Source of the DNA: an uncultured Verrucomicrobiota bacterium
Lineage (GTDB): Bacteria; Verrucomicrobiota; Verrucomicrobiia; Limisphaerales; UBA9464
Length of the DNA: 64,000 nucleotides
Assembly (NCBI GenBank): GCA_903922605.1
Contig: CAIXUG010000064.1
Location: forward strand, 1 to 64,000
Reading direction: 5' to 3'
The notes beneath the pieces were generated by a model, which searched no databases, was not told the DNA's origin, and worked only from the letters and a program-made list of their open reading frames with translations. Both the position numbers and the translations under genes were made by a program. Below, piece after piece: positions 25,106 to 34,762 of this stretch (position 1 is its first letter; every line of letters starts with the position of its first letter).

Positions 25106-26940
25106 GCTTCGGCGGAAGGCTTTGCGCGCGTGGCCTCCAGCAGCCGCCGGAAGGCCCCGCCCTTCGCCTCCAGTTCGGCCCAGGTGCCGGACTCCACGAC
25201 GCGGCCGTGTTCCAGCACCACGATCAGGTTGGCGTTGCGGATGGTGGAAAGACGATGGGCGATCACCACCGAGGTTCGCCCCTGGCGCGCTTCGTCGAGA
25301 GCTTCCTGCACCTGCCGCTCGGACACGTTGTCGAGCGCGCTGGTGGCCTCATCGAGGAGCAGCAGCTGCGGGTCGCGCACCATCGCCCGCGCAATGGCCA
25401 GCCGTTGTTTTTGCCCGCCGGAAAGCAGCGTGCCGCGCTCGCCAATCACGGTGTCGAGCCCCTTGGCCTGCGCCTGAACCACGTCCTCCAGATGGGCGAT
25501 GCGCAAGGCCTCGTTCATGCGCTCGCGTGATACGTCGGTCAACCCGAAGCTGATGTTGTCGGCGATCGTTTCATGAAAGAGAAACGCCTCCTGCTCGACC
25601 ACGCCCAGGCGGCGGTGCCAGGCGTTCGGGGAAAATTCCCAGTAGTCCGTTCCATCCACCAGAATCCGGCCTCCGGTAGGCTCACGCAGCCGGATCAGCA
25701 AGCCGGCGATCGTGCTTTTGCCCGAGCCTGAGGCTCCAACGAGCGCGACCGTGGAGCCAGCCGGAACGCTGAACGAAACCCCATCCAGCGCGAGGGTGCC
25801 ATTCGGATAGCGGTAGGTGAGGTTCTCGAACCGGATCTCGCTCCGCACCCCGTCGAATTCCCGGTTGCCAAAGGGCCGCGACGGGAACTGCGGCGTATCG
25901 AGCCACTTCTCCACCTCCCGCACGCCGCTGTAATTGTAGGCGAGCTGGCCCGTCACGCCCTGGAGCTGATTCACCATCGGAAGCAGGCGGATTAGCAGCA
26001 CTCCGAGGACCATCAGGCTGGTGGCGGAGAGTTTTTCGGCCTCGATGAGGAAGTGATGCGCGCCGACAAGGATGATCATCGCACCCGCCACGCCAACCGT
26101 CTCGGCCACCGGCGACAGCAGCGAACCCAGCAGCGTACCCCGGCGTTCGACCGTCTCCAGCTCGCCGCTCACGCGGTTGAAGCCGTCCCGCGCCCTCCCT
26201 TGCGCATTGTTGGAACGGACGACGCGGATGCCCGCAAATATCTCGTTGAGGTAGGCGCCCAGCCGACGGAACACCTCGCCCCGTTCGCCGCCCCGCTGCT
26301 TGATGTGCTGGTGCAGCCGCCCGGCCATCACGCCCATGCCGACCACGAGCAGGACCAGCGCCCCACTGACCTGCCAGGACAGGATAAAGACGTAGCCCAG
26401 CATGAACAGGGCGATGCTGCTGCGCTGCAGGAAGAGCACCAGGTAGTCGAGCGCATTCATCGTGCGGACGCACTCGACAGTGAAAATGGCCGCCAGCTCA
26501 CCGGCCTTGTTCGACTCGAACGTCTGCAACGGCGCCACCTGCAGCCGGGCGAAGAGGGAGTTTCGCAGGTTCATGCCACCCCGGCTCAGCAGACGGGAAG
26601 TGAGCACCTGCCCGGAGAACAGGACGAGGTTCTTCGCCAGCAACGCGACCACGATCAGGCCGCAGATCAGGCCGAAGTAGAAGTTGGCGTCGTGATCCGG
26701 AAAGAAGTCGCGCAGGTAATGGCCGTACTGGCCGCTGAGCAGCTTTTCGCGTTCCTCCCGACTGCCCTTCAGAAACAGCAGCATCGGGATCAGCAGGCCC
26801 ACCCCGACCATTTCCAGCGGCGCGCTTAGCAGCGAGCACAGCATGACCGAGAGCAGCACCCAACGCCCCAGCCGCAGGTGCGGACGCAGCCGCCAGAAGC
26901 TGACGAGCAGGTCGCGGAAAAGATTGAAGGTGGACCCCAT
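25102..26940 (-). CDS. ABC exporter, fused permease-ATPase (MsbA-like)
   Basis: 612 residues from ATG 26940 (GSTFNLFRDLLVSFWRLRP). Six transmembrane helices fill the first ~330 residues; the ATPase domain has Walker A VALVGASGSGKSTIAGLL, signature LSGGQKQRLAIARAM, and Walker B LLLLDEATSALD. Such half-transporters flip lipid A-core or lipid-linked glycans across the inner membrane. Coupling to a GT9 gene and glycosyltransferases favours LPS or glycolipid export. Eight bases of in-frame upstream sequence reach 27009, but those codons overlap the next gene and are not supported. Confidence 0.9.
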   Translation of the reverse strand: MGSTFNLFRDLLVSFWRLRPHLRLGRWVLLSVMLCSLLSAPLEMVGVGLLIPMLLFLKGSREEREKLLSGQYGHYLRDFFPDHDANFYFGLICGLIVVALLAKNLVLFSGQVLTSRLLSRGGMNLRNSLFARLQVAPLQTFESNKAGELAAIFTVECVRTMNALDYLVLFLQRSSIALFMLGYVFILSWQVSGALVLLVVGMGVMAGRLHQHIKQRGGERGEVFRRLGAYLNEIFAGIRVVRSNNAQGRARDGFNRVSGELETVERRGTLLGSLLSPVAETVGVAGAMIILVGAHHFLIEAEKLSATSLMVLGVLLIRLLPMVNQLQGVTGQLAYNYSGVREVEKWLDTPQFPSRPFGNREFDGVRSEIRFENLTYRYPNGTLALDGVSFSVPAGSTVALVGASGSGKSTIAGLLIRLREPTGGRILVDGTDYWEFSPNAWHRRLGVVEQEAFLFHETIADNISFGLTDVSRERMNEALRIAHLEDVVQAQAKGLDTVIGERGTLLSGGQKQRLAIARAMVRDPQLLLLDEATSALDNVSERQVQEALDEARQGRTSVVIAHRLSTIRNANLIVVLEHGRVVESGTWAELEAKGGAFRRLLEATRAKPSAEA

Positions 26941-26954
26941 GGCTTCTTCCCCGT

Positions 26955-27635
26955 TCAGCCCCCGTTGACCAGCCACCAGCCACCCACACCAAAAGCGGCG
27001 GTGGCGCACGCCCCCATCAGGCCGCGGTACGCCCGTGCGCGGTGCGCCCCCAACGCCTGGGCCAGCCAGCCCAGCACGGATGAAAAGGACGCCATCGCGA
27101 TCACCGTCCCCGCCGCGAACGCCGCCAGATACAGGACCGATTCCAAGTGCGTCGAAAAGGCCAGCGCCGGCAGCACACCCAGAAAATGGGAGGCGCCGGC
27201 AAATCCATGCAGCGTGCCGATGCCAAACGCCGCATGGGTATGCACATGGGCCGTTTCCGCCGGCGGATGGGCATGGTCCGGCGGGTGGAAATGGACGTGC
27301 TCATGCCGGGAGCCGTCGTGTTCGCGGGCGTGCGCGTGTACCTCCACCCGCAACGCCCGGCGCACCGTCCAGATGCCGATACCGATCAGCAGCACCCCGA
27401 CGAGCCGCTCGCTGATGGAGGAGAGGCGTTCCAAAGGCAGCACTTCGCGCAGCGCCAGCGCCAGCAGTCCCACCAGCGCCACCCCGGCCGAATGTCCCAG
27501 GCCCCAGCGGGCGCCAGCAAGCCAGGCGCGGCGGTGCCCGCGCACCGCCAGCGGAGCGACCGCCGCCAGATGGTCCGGGCCGGAAACCACATGCAGCAGT
27601 CCGGCTAGAAGTCCTGACAGGGCGGCAAAAATCAC
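26955..27635 (-). CDS. UreH/NicO-type transition-metal transporter
   Basis: About 226 residues from GTG 27635. Transmembrane helix 1 carries HVVSGPDHLAAVAPLA, matching the HxxxxDH nickel/cobalt permease signature. Between the third and fourth helices is a strongly His-rich loop (HAHAREHDGSRHEHVHFHPP and more), a probable metal-binding segment. Five to six hydrophobic helices in all. It likely moves Ni or Co across the inner membrane. Reported upstream extension would run into deoC and is rejected. Divergent from deoC by 87 bases; no urease or hydrogenase genes nearby. Confidence 0.78.
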   Translation of the reverse strand: MIFAALSGLLAGLLHVVSGPDHLAAVAPLAVRGHRRAWLAGARWGLGHSAGVALVGLLALALREVLPLERLSSISERLVGVLLIGIGIWTVRRALRVEVHAHAREHDGSRHEHVHFHPPDHAHPPAETAHVHTHAAFGIGTLHGFAGASHFLGVLPALAFSTHLESVLYLAAFAAGTVIAMASFSSVLGWLAQALGAHRARAYRGLMGACATAAFGVGGWWLVNGG

Positions 27636-27722
27636 GCGCCCGGAGGGTGCGGGGAAGTCAGCGACCGGAGCAAGCCCGCACCACCGGCTTGCCTTGCTCC
27701 GCCCTGCGGCCAAGCTCAACCC

Positions 27723-28403
27723 ATGCAACTGTCGCCGCGCGATCTGGCCCGCCACATCGACCACACCCTGCTTAAGGCCGACGCCTCGGCCAAAGACATT
27801 GAGAAGCTCTGCGCCGAGGCCTTGGAACATCATTTCTGGTCCGTGTGTGTGAACGGCTCCCGCGTCGTGCAGGCCGCTGCCATCCTGGAAGGCAGTGACG
27901 TGAAAGTCGCTGCGGTCGTTGGCTTTCCGCTCGGCGCAATGGATGGCGACGCCAAACGCTACGAGACCGAGAACGTCATTGACCTCGGGGCGCAGGAAAT
28001 TGACCTGGTGCTGAACATCGGCCGGCTCAAGGAGGGCGACGACAGGTACGTGCTGCGGGAGCTGCGCGATGTGGTCGAGGCGGCGGACGGCGTGCCGGTC
28101 AAAGTGATCCTCGAGACCTGCCTGCTGACCCGGGACGAGAAGCTCCGGGGCTGCTCACTGGTCGTGGAATCCGGGGCCAGTTTCGTGAAGACCTCCACCG
28201 GCTTCAGCACCGGCGGCGCCACGATTGAGGATGTGAAACTCATGCGCGAGGCCGTGGGGCCGAAGTTCGGCGTGAAAGCCAGTGGCGGCATCCGGGACAC
28301 CGCAACCGCCCTGGCCATGATCGCGGCCGGAGCCACCCGACTCGGCACGAGCGCCGGCATCGCCATCGTCAAAGGTCACGACGCTGGCGGCGGGGCGTAC
28401 TAA
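27723..28403 (+). CDS. deoC: Deoxyribose-phosphate aldolase DeoC
   Basis: 226 residues. Cleaves 2-deoxyribose-5-phosphate to glyceraldehyde-3-phosphate and acetaldehyde, the last step of deoxynucleoside salvage. The Schiff-base lysine K156 sits in GASFVKTSTGFS and the second active-site lysine K185 in VKASGGI. ELNVVINIG-like segment IDLVLNIGRL and HIDHTLLKAD also fit. It could feed sugar phosphate from nucleoside breakdown, in keeping with the nucleobase genes downstream in the window, but no nucleoside phosphorylase is present here. Confidence 0.96.
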   Translation: MQLSPRDLARHIDHTLLKADASAKDIEKLCAEALEHHFWSVCVNGSRVVQAAAILEGSDVKVAAVVGFPLGAMDGDAKRYETENVIDLGAQEIDLVLNIGRLKEGDDRYVLRELRDVVEAADGVPVKVILETCLLTRDEKLRGCSLVVESGASFVKTSTGFSTGGATIEDVKLMREAVGPKFGVKASGGIRDTATALAMIAAGATRLGTSAGIAIVKGHDAGGGAY

Positions 28404-28462
28404 TGGACTGACTGCTACCCCGGTCCGCCACTTTTCCTCCACCAGGCCTCCGCTTCGATGAG

Positions 28463-29740
28463 CTATCGCTGGGCTGAATTGCCAAAACACCAGAGTGATT
28501 TATCCGTGCGCATGAAGATGCGGCCTTGGGAGAGGGCGAGTGAGGCGTTCGTCGGTTCGTCAACCGGGCTCACGCCCAGGAGATGGAAATCCCGCGTCGC
28601 GGAGAACGCGAAGACGTCGCCTGATTGGTTGGGTACATAAATGATGTTTCCGACGATCGAGACGGAGGACCAAGTGCTGCCTTTTTTGCCGGGCCCTTGC
28701 AGTCGTTCCTGCCAGAGGACTTTGCCGGTGCGTTTCGCCCGGCATTCGGCGATACCGTTTTCACTGACCGAAAACAGATGATCCGCGGTGGCGACTGCGG
28801 AGCCGTAGCGGAATTTGGATTTTTGATCCGACCAGACCGTCTCCGCCGGTTTTCCTTTGGGCGACGGCGGATGAACCGCGATGGCGGAAATTCCACTCAT
28901 GGGGAACAAAATTCCATCCGTCCAGAGCGGGGTCACATATGTTTGCAGCCCCAAGCCGTCCTGCTCCCACTCCAGTTCACCGGTGTTGGCCTCATAGGCG
29001 CCCAATCGAAAATCGAAGGCCATGATCAGTTCCCGGCGACCATGATCGCGAATGACCAGAGGCGTGCTCCAGGCACCGAAGGGCGGGCCGTTGCTGGATA
29101 CGCGGACGAGATCCTGGGCGCGGGGCATCAGCGCTTCCCTGCGCCAGGCTATCTTGCCGGTCCGCTTATCGACGGCGACCATGGTTTCGTTCGTGCCCGG
29201 CCCGACGAAAACGTAGCAGAGGTTCCCCTCGAGACAGGGCGAAGAGGCGGTTCCGAACATGTGGGCGATCTTTCCCAGTTCGGTATGCCACAGTTCACGG
29301 CCTTTGAAATCGTAGCAACACAACCCGGCGGAACCGAAGAACGCGATGACCCGGGTACCATCGGTTACGGGCGAAGCGGCGCAGTACGGGTTGCTCCCAT
29401 TCATCGTCGGCTCCGGCTGGTCGTAAGTTGGACCGCTTTGCCACAGGCGTTTGCCGGTGTCGCGATCCACACAGATGACCGTGCGACGAGTTCCCTCCGC
29501 CTGCGTGATGAAGACCCGGTCCCGCCAAACAATGGGGGATGAGTTGCCCGCTTCGGGAAGGTCCAGCCGCCAAAGGACGTTGTTGGTCCGGCTCCAGGTT
29601 GCCGGAAAGGCGGCGGAAGCTTCATCCGTCGAACCGTTGCTGAACGGTCCGCGCCAGTTGGGCCAGTTCGATGCCTGCGTGGTGATTGTCGCCTGTAATA
29701 ACAAGCAGAGGAGCGTAAGCAGCCCGGACAATTTCCCCAT
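28463..29740 (-). CDS. Exported PQQ-type beta-propeller protein
   Basis: About 425 residues from Met at 29740 (MGKLSGLLTLLCLLLQA), which gives a signal peptide cut near TQA. Repeated propeller blades of the PQQ-binding-like family: TVICVDRDTGKRLWQ, VAVDKRTGKIAWRR, LGAYEANTGELEWEQ, ECRAKRTGKVLWQE. An NWPNWRGPFSNG opening is typical of verrucomicrobial and planctomycetal propellers, many of which have lost enzymatic function. No PQQ-ligating Glu/Asn/Asp set can be assigned by eye. Confidence 0.85.
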   Translation of the reverse strand: MGKLSGLLTLLCLLLQATITTQASNWPNWRGPFSNGSTDEASAAFPATWSRTNNVLWRLDLPEAGNSSPIVWRDRVFITQAEGTRRTVICVDRDTGKRLWQSGPTYDQPEPTMNGSNPYCAASPVTDGTRVIAFFGSAGLCCYDFKGRELWHTELGKIAHMFGTASSPCLEGNLCYVFVGPGTNETMVAVDKRTGKIAWRREALMPRAQDLVRVSSNGPPFGAWSTPLVIRDHGRRELIMAFDFRLGAYEANTGELEWEQDGLGLQTYVTPLWTDGILFPMSGISAIAVHPPSPKGKPAETVWSDQKSKFRYGSAVATADHLFSVSENGIAECRAKRTGKVLWQERLQGPGKKGSTWSSVSIVGNIIYVPNQSGDVFAFSATRDFHLLGVSPVDEPTNASLALSQGRIFMRTDKSLWCFGNSAQR

Positions 29741-29842
29741 GCGCATAGGACGCAGGTTGGCAGACTTCGGAAAGGCCAACAAGTTCACGGAAGGTCCGGT
29801 GTCAGCTTCCCCGGACCTCCGCTGTGGTCAGCGACCCGGTGG

Positions 29843-31294
29843 CTAAGCAAGAATGTCCTTCACCAGCTGCCCGTGGACATCCGTGAGGCGGAAGTCGCGG
29901 CCGGCATGACGGAAGGTGAACTTCTCGTGATCGAATCCGAGCAGGTGGAGGATCGTCGCGTGCAGGTCATGGACGTGGACCTTGTCATCCTGCGCGGCAA
30001 AGCCGAATTCGTCGGTCGCGCCGTGAACGTGGCCGCCCTTCACCCCGCCTCCGGCCATCCACATGGAGAAGCCGTGGTTGTTGTGGTCACGGCCGTTCTG
30101 CTTGCCGGCATTCGCGCCCGGCGTCGGTAGCTCCACGGTGGGCGTGCGGCCAAATTCACCGCCCCAGATCACCAGGGTGTCATCCAGCATCCCGCGATCC
30201 TTGAGGTCGGTGAGGAGGGCGGCAATGGCCTTGTCGCACTGGTTCGCCAGATTGCGATGGCCGGTCTCGATGTCGTCGTGGTTGTCCCACGGCTGGCCTT
30301 GGCCATGCCAGACTTGCACAAAACGCACCCCCCGCTCCAGCAACCGCCGGGCGATCAGGAGCTGCCGCGCCTGGACGCTGTCGCCGTAGCGCTGCCGCGT
30401 GGCCTCCGTCTCGCGCATGATGTCGAAGGCGTCGGCCGCCTCCATCTGCATCCGGTAGGCAAGTTCGAAACTCTGCACCCGCGCCTCAAGTTGCGCGTCC
30501 TTGGCCCGGGCCTTCTGGTGCCGGGCGTTGAGCTGCTGGAGCAGATCGAGCTGCGCACGCTGCTGGGGCAGTGCCGTGTAGTGGTTGTTGATGTTCTCGA
30601 TCAGCTTCTCGAGCTGCGTGTGCTCGGTGTTGATGTAGGTGCCCTGGTACACGCCCGGCAGGAAACCCGACTGCCAGTTCTGCGACTCCTGGATCGGATA
30701 GCCGCCCGGGCACATGGCGATGAAACCGGGCAGGTTCTGATTCTCGGTACCCAGCCCGTAAGTCGTCCACGAACCCATGCTGGGCCGCGGTTGCCGGGCC
30801 TCACCGCAGTTCATCAGGAGCAGGGAAGGCTCATGATTCGGCACGTCGGCCTGCATGGACCGGATGATGCACATGTCGTCCGCATGCTGGGCGGTGTGCT
30901 TGAAGAGTTCGCTGATCTCCAACCCGCTCTGGCCGTACTTCTGGAACTTGAACGGCGACTTCCAGGCGGAACCCGTGCGGCGCTCGGTCGCGAAATGGAT
31001 GGGGATTTCCTTGCCGTGAAACTTGTCCAGCGCCGGCTTCGGATCAAAGGTGTCCACATGCGACGGACCGCCGTTCATGAACAGGTGGATCACCCGTTTG
31101 GCCTTGCCCGGAAACTGCGGCGCGTGCGGGGCCAGCGGACTCGTGAAATCGCTCTCCGCGCGGGCTGGCAGGGCCGCTCCCAGCGAACCCATGACCGAGG
31201 CCAGCCCCAACGCCCCCATGCCCATCCCGCAGCGGGACAGGAATTCGCGGCGCGTCAGCGCGAGATGCTCGGGTGAGAACGGGTGGTGGCTCAT
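29843..31294 (-). CDS. DUF1501 Tat-exported sulfatase-like protein
   Basis: 483 residues from ATG 31294. The N-terminus holds a Tat signal, LTRREFLSRCGMGMGALGLA, so it is exported folded. The mature domain has RVIHLFMNGGPSHVDTFDPK, a metal-binding start of the alkaline phosphatase/sulfatase fold, plus the DUF1501 block DTLVIWGGEFGRTP and the end block HDLHATILHLLGFDHEKFTF. In PVC bacteria DUF1501 is normally paired with DUF1549/DUF1553; no such partner is present here. Confidence 0.9.
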   Translation of the reverse strand: MSHHPFSPEHLALTRREFLSRCGMGMGALGLASVMGSLGAALPARAESDFTSPLAPHAPQFPGKAKRVIHLFMNGGPSHVDTFDPKPALDKFHGKEIPIHFATERRTGSAWKSPFKFQKYGQSGLEISELFKHTAQHADDMCIIRSMQADVPNHEPSLLLMNCGEARQPRPSMGSWTTYGLGTENQNLPGFIAMCPGGYPIQESQNWQSGFLPGVYQGTYINTEHTQLEKLIENINNHYTALPQQRAQLDLLQQLNARHQKARAKDAQLEARVQSFELAYRMQMEAADAFDIMRETEATRQRYGDSVQARQLLIARRLLERGVRFVQVWHGQGQPWDNHDDIETGHRNLANQCDKAIAALLTDLKDRGMLDDTLVIWGGEFGRTPTVELPTPGANAGKQNGRDHNNHGFSMWMAGGGVKGGHVHGATDEFGFAAQDDKVHVHDLHATILHLLGFDHEKFTFRHAGRDFRLTDVHGQLVKDILA

Positions 31295-31516
31295 GCAAAA
31301 GTCTCCGCTAAGGACGGTCCAATGGACGGAGCGATTCAAGCGGACTCATGGGGCGGAAGTTAACAGCATCGCCCGGGTGGGCAACGCCGAATGAAGACCC
31401 ATCTTGGCTGCCGCAGCGGTTTGCGGCAACTGCACCTGCCATGCGGCCCAACGCGGTCGCAGGGTACCGACCGTTTTTGATTCCGCACCACACGACAGGC
31501 GAGGCATCCTTCGGCG

Positions 31517-32857
31517 GTGAAGTTCCCCCGTCGCCGCAGGCCACTGCTCGTCATTTTGGCCGTCGCGCTGGTTGCGTTGGTGGTCTGGCGCAGACAGCAG
31601 CCTTACGCCATTGGACAACGCCTTGCGAAGCTTCGCGCCGTGGGGCTCCCGACGACGCTCACCGAACTCGACACATGGTATCCCGCTGTGCCGGAAAAGG
31701 AAAACGCGGCCCTGCTCCTGATCGAAGCCGCGTCCTCCTTTCGGGCCGGTGGCGACACCAATCTGCCCATCGTCGGTTACGCCAAGGAACCGCCACGCGG
31801 CCGGCCCTGGCCACCCGAATTGCTGGTTGCAGCCCAGGCGCACCTGGCCAGCAATCAGGAAGGATTCGAAAAACTCCATGCTGCACTCCGCCATCCCCGG
31901 TCACGTTATCCCACAAACCCAACCTTGGGGATAGGTCCAACGGCACCTATGTTTCCTCTGAAAAAAGCCAACACTGAGTTGGCGTTGCACGCACAAATAG
32001 CGGCCGAAACCGGCCAATCAGCGGAGGCGATGCAATGCCTGCTCGACCAGGTCCGGCTCATCCGCACCATGGACGGATGCCCCCTCTTGACTTCGCACCT
32101 GGTGCAAATGGCACACGAACCCATTGCCGCCGGCAGTGCCGAACGCGTCTTTAGCCGCTGCGCTTTCTCGGAAGCCGAGTTGTCCTCACTTCAGCACGCC
32201 TATACGGAAGCGGCCGGCTCTTTGTCATACGAAAATGCCATGATTGGTGAAATCTGTTGGAACGTGGACGTTTTAAGCCGGCCAGCAGGTGAACTCGCCG
32301 ACCTTTGGCCCGGCGTGACTGGCGACACTTGGCAAGACCATATGCGGAAGGCCGAGGCATGGCTTTACGGCTTCTCCGGCATGCAGCGGCGCGATTTGCG
32401 CATCGCCATCGACTATCTCGACGATCTCCGGGTCACGGCGAAGCTCCCACCGGGTCAGCGGCTTCTGGCCGCCAACCGTCTCAATGCCGAATTGGACGAG
32501 CGTCTGGCCCGCCAGTTCGTGCCGTTTACCCGATCTCTCCTGCCTACCATCGGCAAAGTCGTCGGCATCGACACGCATCGCTATGCCATCCTGCGCTGTA
32601 CGGAGTCAGCCTGTGCCATTGAGCGCTGGCGGCTCGCGCATGGCGGGTCGCTGCCGCCGTCGCTCAGCACGCTCGCGCCGGAATACCTTGCCGCCGTGCC
32701 GGAAGACCCGATGGATGGGAAGCCCCTTAAATTACGGCCGCTCGTCCAAGGCTATGTCGTTTACAGCATTGGCGAGGACGGCACCGACGATGGCGGGAAG
32801 GAGCGCACGGGCGGCCAGTCCACGGGCTGGGACTACACATTCACGGTTGCCCGCTGA
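31517..32857 (+). CDS. Membrane-anchored protein of unknown function
   Basis: 446 residues from GTG 31517, with one N-terminal membrane helix (RPLLVILAVALVALVVW). The rest is mostly helical and soluble, with a C-terminal YVVYSIGEDGTDDGG segment of a type seen at the ends of other verrucomicrobial exported proteins, possibly related to prepilin-like C-terminal domains. No family is recognised. It stands alone between divergent and convergent neighbours. Confidence 0.65.
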   Translation: MKFPRRRRPLLVILAVALVALVVWRRQQPYAIGQRLAKLRAVGLPTTLTELDTWYPAVPEKENAALLLIEAASSFRAGGDTNLPIVGYAKEPPRGRPWPPELLVAAQAHLASNQEGFEKLHAALRHPRSRYPTNPTLGIGPTAPMFPLKKANTELALHAQIAAETGQSAEAMQCLLDQVRLIRTMDGCPLLTSHLVQMAHEPIAAGSAERVFSRCAFSEAELSSLQHAYTEAAGSLSYENAMIGEICWNVDVLSRPAGELADLWPGVTGDTWQDHMRKAEAWLYGFSGMQRRDLRIAIDYLDDLRVTAKLPPGQRLLAANRLNAELDERLARQFVPFTRSLLPTIGKVVGIDTHRYAILRCTESACAIERWRLAHGGSLPPSLSTLAPEYLAAVPEDPMDGKPLKLRPLVQGYVVYSIGEDGTDDGGKERTGGQSTGWDYTFTVAR

Positions 32858-32865
32858 ATGCACCC

Positions 32866-34044
32866 TTACACGAGCTTCTTCAGCTTCGGATCGGCCGCGA
32901 GCTTCTTGACCAGCTCCTTGATCTTCTGCGACTCGGACTTGGCGGCGACCAGCGTGGAGTCATCCGTCAGCACAATGATGCTGTCCTTCACGCCGACCAG
33001 GGTGATGGGCGTGCGGTTCTTCGTGCGGGCGTCGTAAACCACGTTGCGCGCGGAATCGACATGCAGGAACTCGCCCACGGCCGCGTTGCCCTCGGCATCC
33101 TGCTTCACATGGCGCGCCAGGGCGGGCCATGCGCCGAGATCGTCCCACTCGAACGAGCCGTCGGCGACCACGACGTTGTGCGCCTTCTCCATCAGCGCAA
33201 AGTCGATGCTGATCTTGCGGATGTCCGGATATTCCTTTGCCAGCACGCGATCGAGCGCCTTGGGCCCCTTGGTCGCAGCGGCAAACCAGCGGTGACAGGC
33301 GGCATTCATCTCGGGCTGATGCGTTTCCAGCCCGTTGGTGATGGTGACGAACGACCAGACGAACATTCCCGCGTTCCAGCGGTAGTTGCCCGCGTCCACG
33401 TACTCAATGGCTTTCTCCAGCACCGGCTTCTCGACGAACTGCTCGGCCTTGAAGAAGGCCGTCTTGTACGGCTTAACGCCAGAAGGCGGCGGCAGCGCCG
33501 TCAGGTCGTGCCGGATGTAGCCATAACCGGTCTCGGGTCCGGTCGGCTTGATGCCAATGGTCACGATGACCTGCCCGCGCGAAGCCAGGTCCAGCGCGTC
33601 GCCGAGCACCTGCTGGAACTTCTTCTCCTCGGGAATGACATGGTCCGCCGGCAGCACAGCCATGACGGCCGTGGTCGAACGCGCCCCGACAATCGCCGCG
33701 CCCAGCGCCACCGCCGCGCAGGTGTCGCGGCCGACCGGCTCGGCGATCACGTTTTCCTTCGGCAATTTCGGGAGCTGCTTGCGCACCGTCGGCGCCTGAA
33801 CCGCATTGGTGATGATCAGGATGTTCTCGATCGGCACCAGCGGCAGCACGCGGTCCACGGCCTGTTGCAAAAACGAGCGCCCCCCGAGCAGCGTGATGAG
33901 CTGCTTCGGGGTGGCCTCACGGCTGACGGGCCAGAAACGCTCACCCTTCCCCCCCGCCATGATGATGACGTAGCGGTCGGACTTGGGGAATTTCGCGGCC
34001 TTCGGCGACTTCGAGGGTTTCGAGGACTTTTTAGACTGTGCCAT
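32866..34044 (-). CDS. manC: Mannose-1-phosphate guanylyltransferase
   Basis: 392 residues from ATG 34044. Makes GDP-mannose from mannose-1-phosphate and GTP, the precursor of mannose, fucose and rhamnose residues in surface glycans. The nucleotidyltransferase signature IIMAGGKGERFWPVSREATP is near residue 27. RDTCAAVALGAAIVG and EKPVLEKAIEYVDAGNYRWN follow. It lacks the C-terminal isomerase domain of ManC/AlgA fusions. A Lys/Ser-rich N-terminal 20 residues is unusual. Upstream in-frame codons to 34227 enter the repeat region and are not supported. Confidence 0.92.
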   Translation of the reverse strand: MAQSKKSSKPSKSPKAAKFPKSDRYVIIMAGGKGERFWPVSREATPKQLITLLGGRSFLQQAVDRVLPLVPIENILIITNAVQAPTVRKQLPKLPKENVIAEPVGRDTCAAVALGAAIVGARSTTAVMAVLPADHVIPEEKKFQQVLGDALDLASRGQVIVTIGIKPTGPETGYGYIRHDLTALPPPSGVKPYKTAFFKAEQFVEKPVLEKAIEYVDAGNYRWNAGMFVWSFVTITNGLETHQPEMNAACHRWFAAATKGPKALDRVLAKEYPDIRKISIDFALMEKAHNVVVADGSFEWDDLGAWPALARHVKQDAEGNAAVGEFLHVDSARNVVYDARTKNRTPITLVGVKDSIIVLTDDSTLVAAKSESQKIKELVKKLAADPKLKKLV

Positions 34045-34234
34045 AAAAGATGTTGGAGGAACGATGCCCGCGATCACTGGATTTCGACAAGGGTTTCGCC
34101 GTGGCGAAAGTTTTTTCCAGAAGGGCCAAAGGCCCGGCCATAAGCCAGCCCAGGGCAAGCGGGATGAAGTCCAGCGCCGCCCTGGGATCAGTGCCACAAT
34201 CATCAAAGCCCTGAAGGGGCAGCACAATCCACGT

Positions 34235-34640
34235 GTCTATAGCGGTTCCATAAATTCTGTGGCCTAAAAAACTGGGGTCCGGTGGTGGACTTTCTTGAAT
34301 CCGAGAGCCCCCGGCCCTGTGGAAGGCCCCTTCCCCCTCACCCCGGCCCTCTCCCTCAGGGAGAGGGAGAATCATCGTCCGCCTGCTGGTGAAAACCCGG
34401 CGCTGGCATGGCCGGACGCGCGGCCAAAACCCCAGCCCAACCCCCCCCAATCCGTGACCACTCCAGCCCCAAATGTGTCCACCATGTCCCCGCACACCCG
34501 TCCACCATGTCTTCGGTCTGTACACTCCCCAAGGGAGAGGGACGGGGTGAGGGGGAAGGGAGCTTACGTCCGTCGGTTGCTTCCGATTGTCAGGCAAGCC
34601 CTCGCAATTGCGGCTACAGTATTTTTGGAACGGCTCTAGC
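34235..34640. mobile_element. MITE-like repeat element with CCCTCACCCC sub-repeats
   Basis: The ~718-base gap between manC and the DUF433 gene holds no credible ORF. Its centre looks like a non-autonomous element of about 406 bases. CTATAGCGGTTCCATAAATT at 34235 resembles, inverted, the right end with GGAACGGCTCTAG near 34640 (about 23 of 28 positions by eye). Internally, copies of CCCTTCCCCCTCACCCCG then CCCTCTCCC face each other at ~34330 and ~34560. The same sub-repeat and similar ends recur at 55128-55492. No transposase. Confidence 0.55.
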
Positions 34641-34762
34641 AAGGGTTGTCTCGCTCCTTCAGAGCTGAACCCGTTCTCCGTCCACCACCCAAGGGGTCGC
34701 TCGTGCCTCGCTTTGCCTTGGGCTGGCTTTTGACCAGGCCTTTGGCCTTCAACACAGAGCCG

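Noticed and set aside
27636-27833. N-terminal extension of the metal transporter
   Set aside because: It would overlap the start of the divergent deoC gene; GTG 27635 starts right at the first transmembrane helix.
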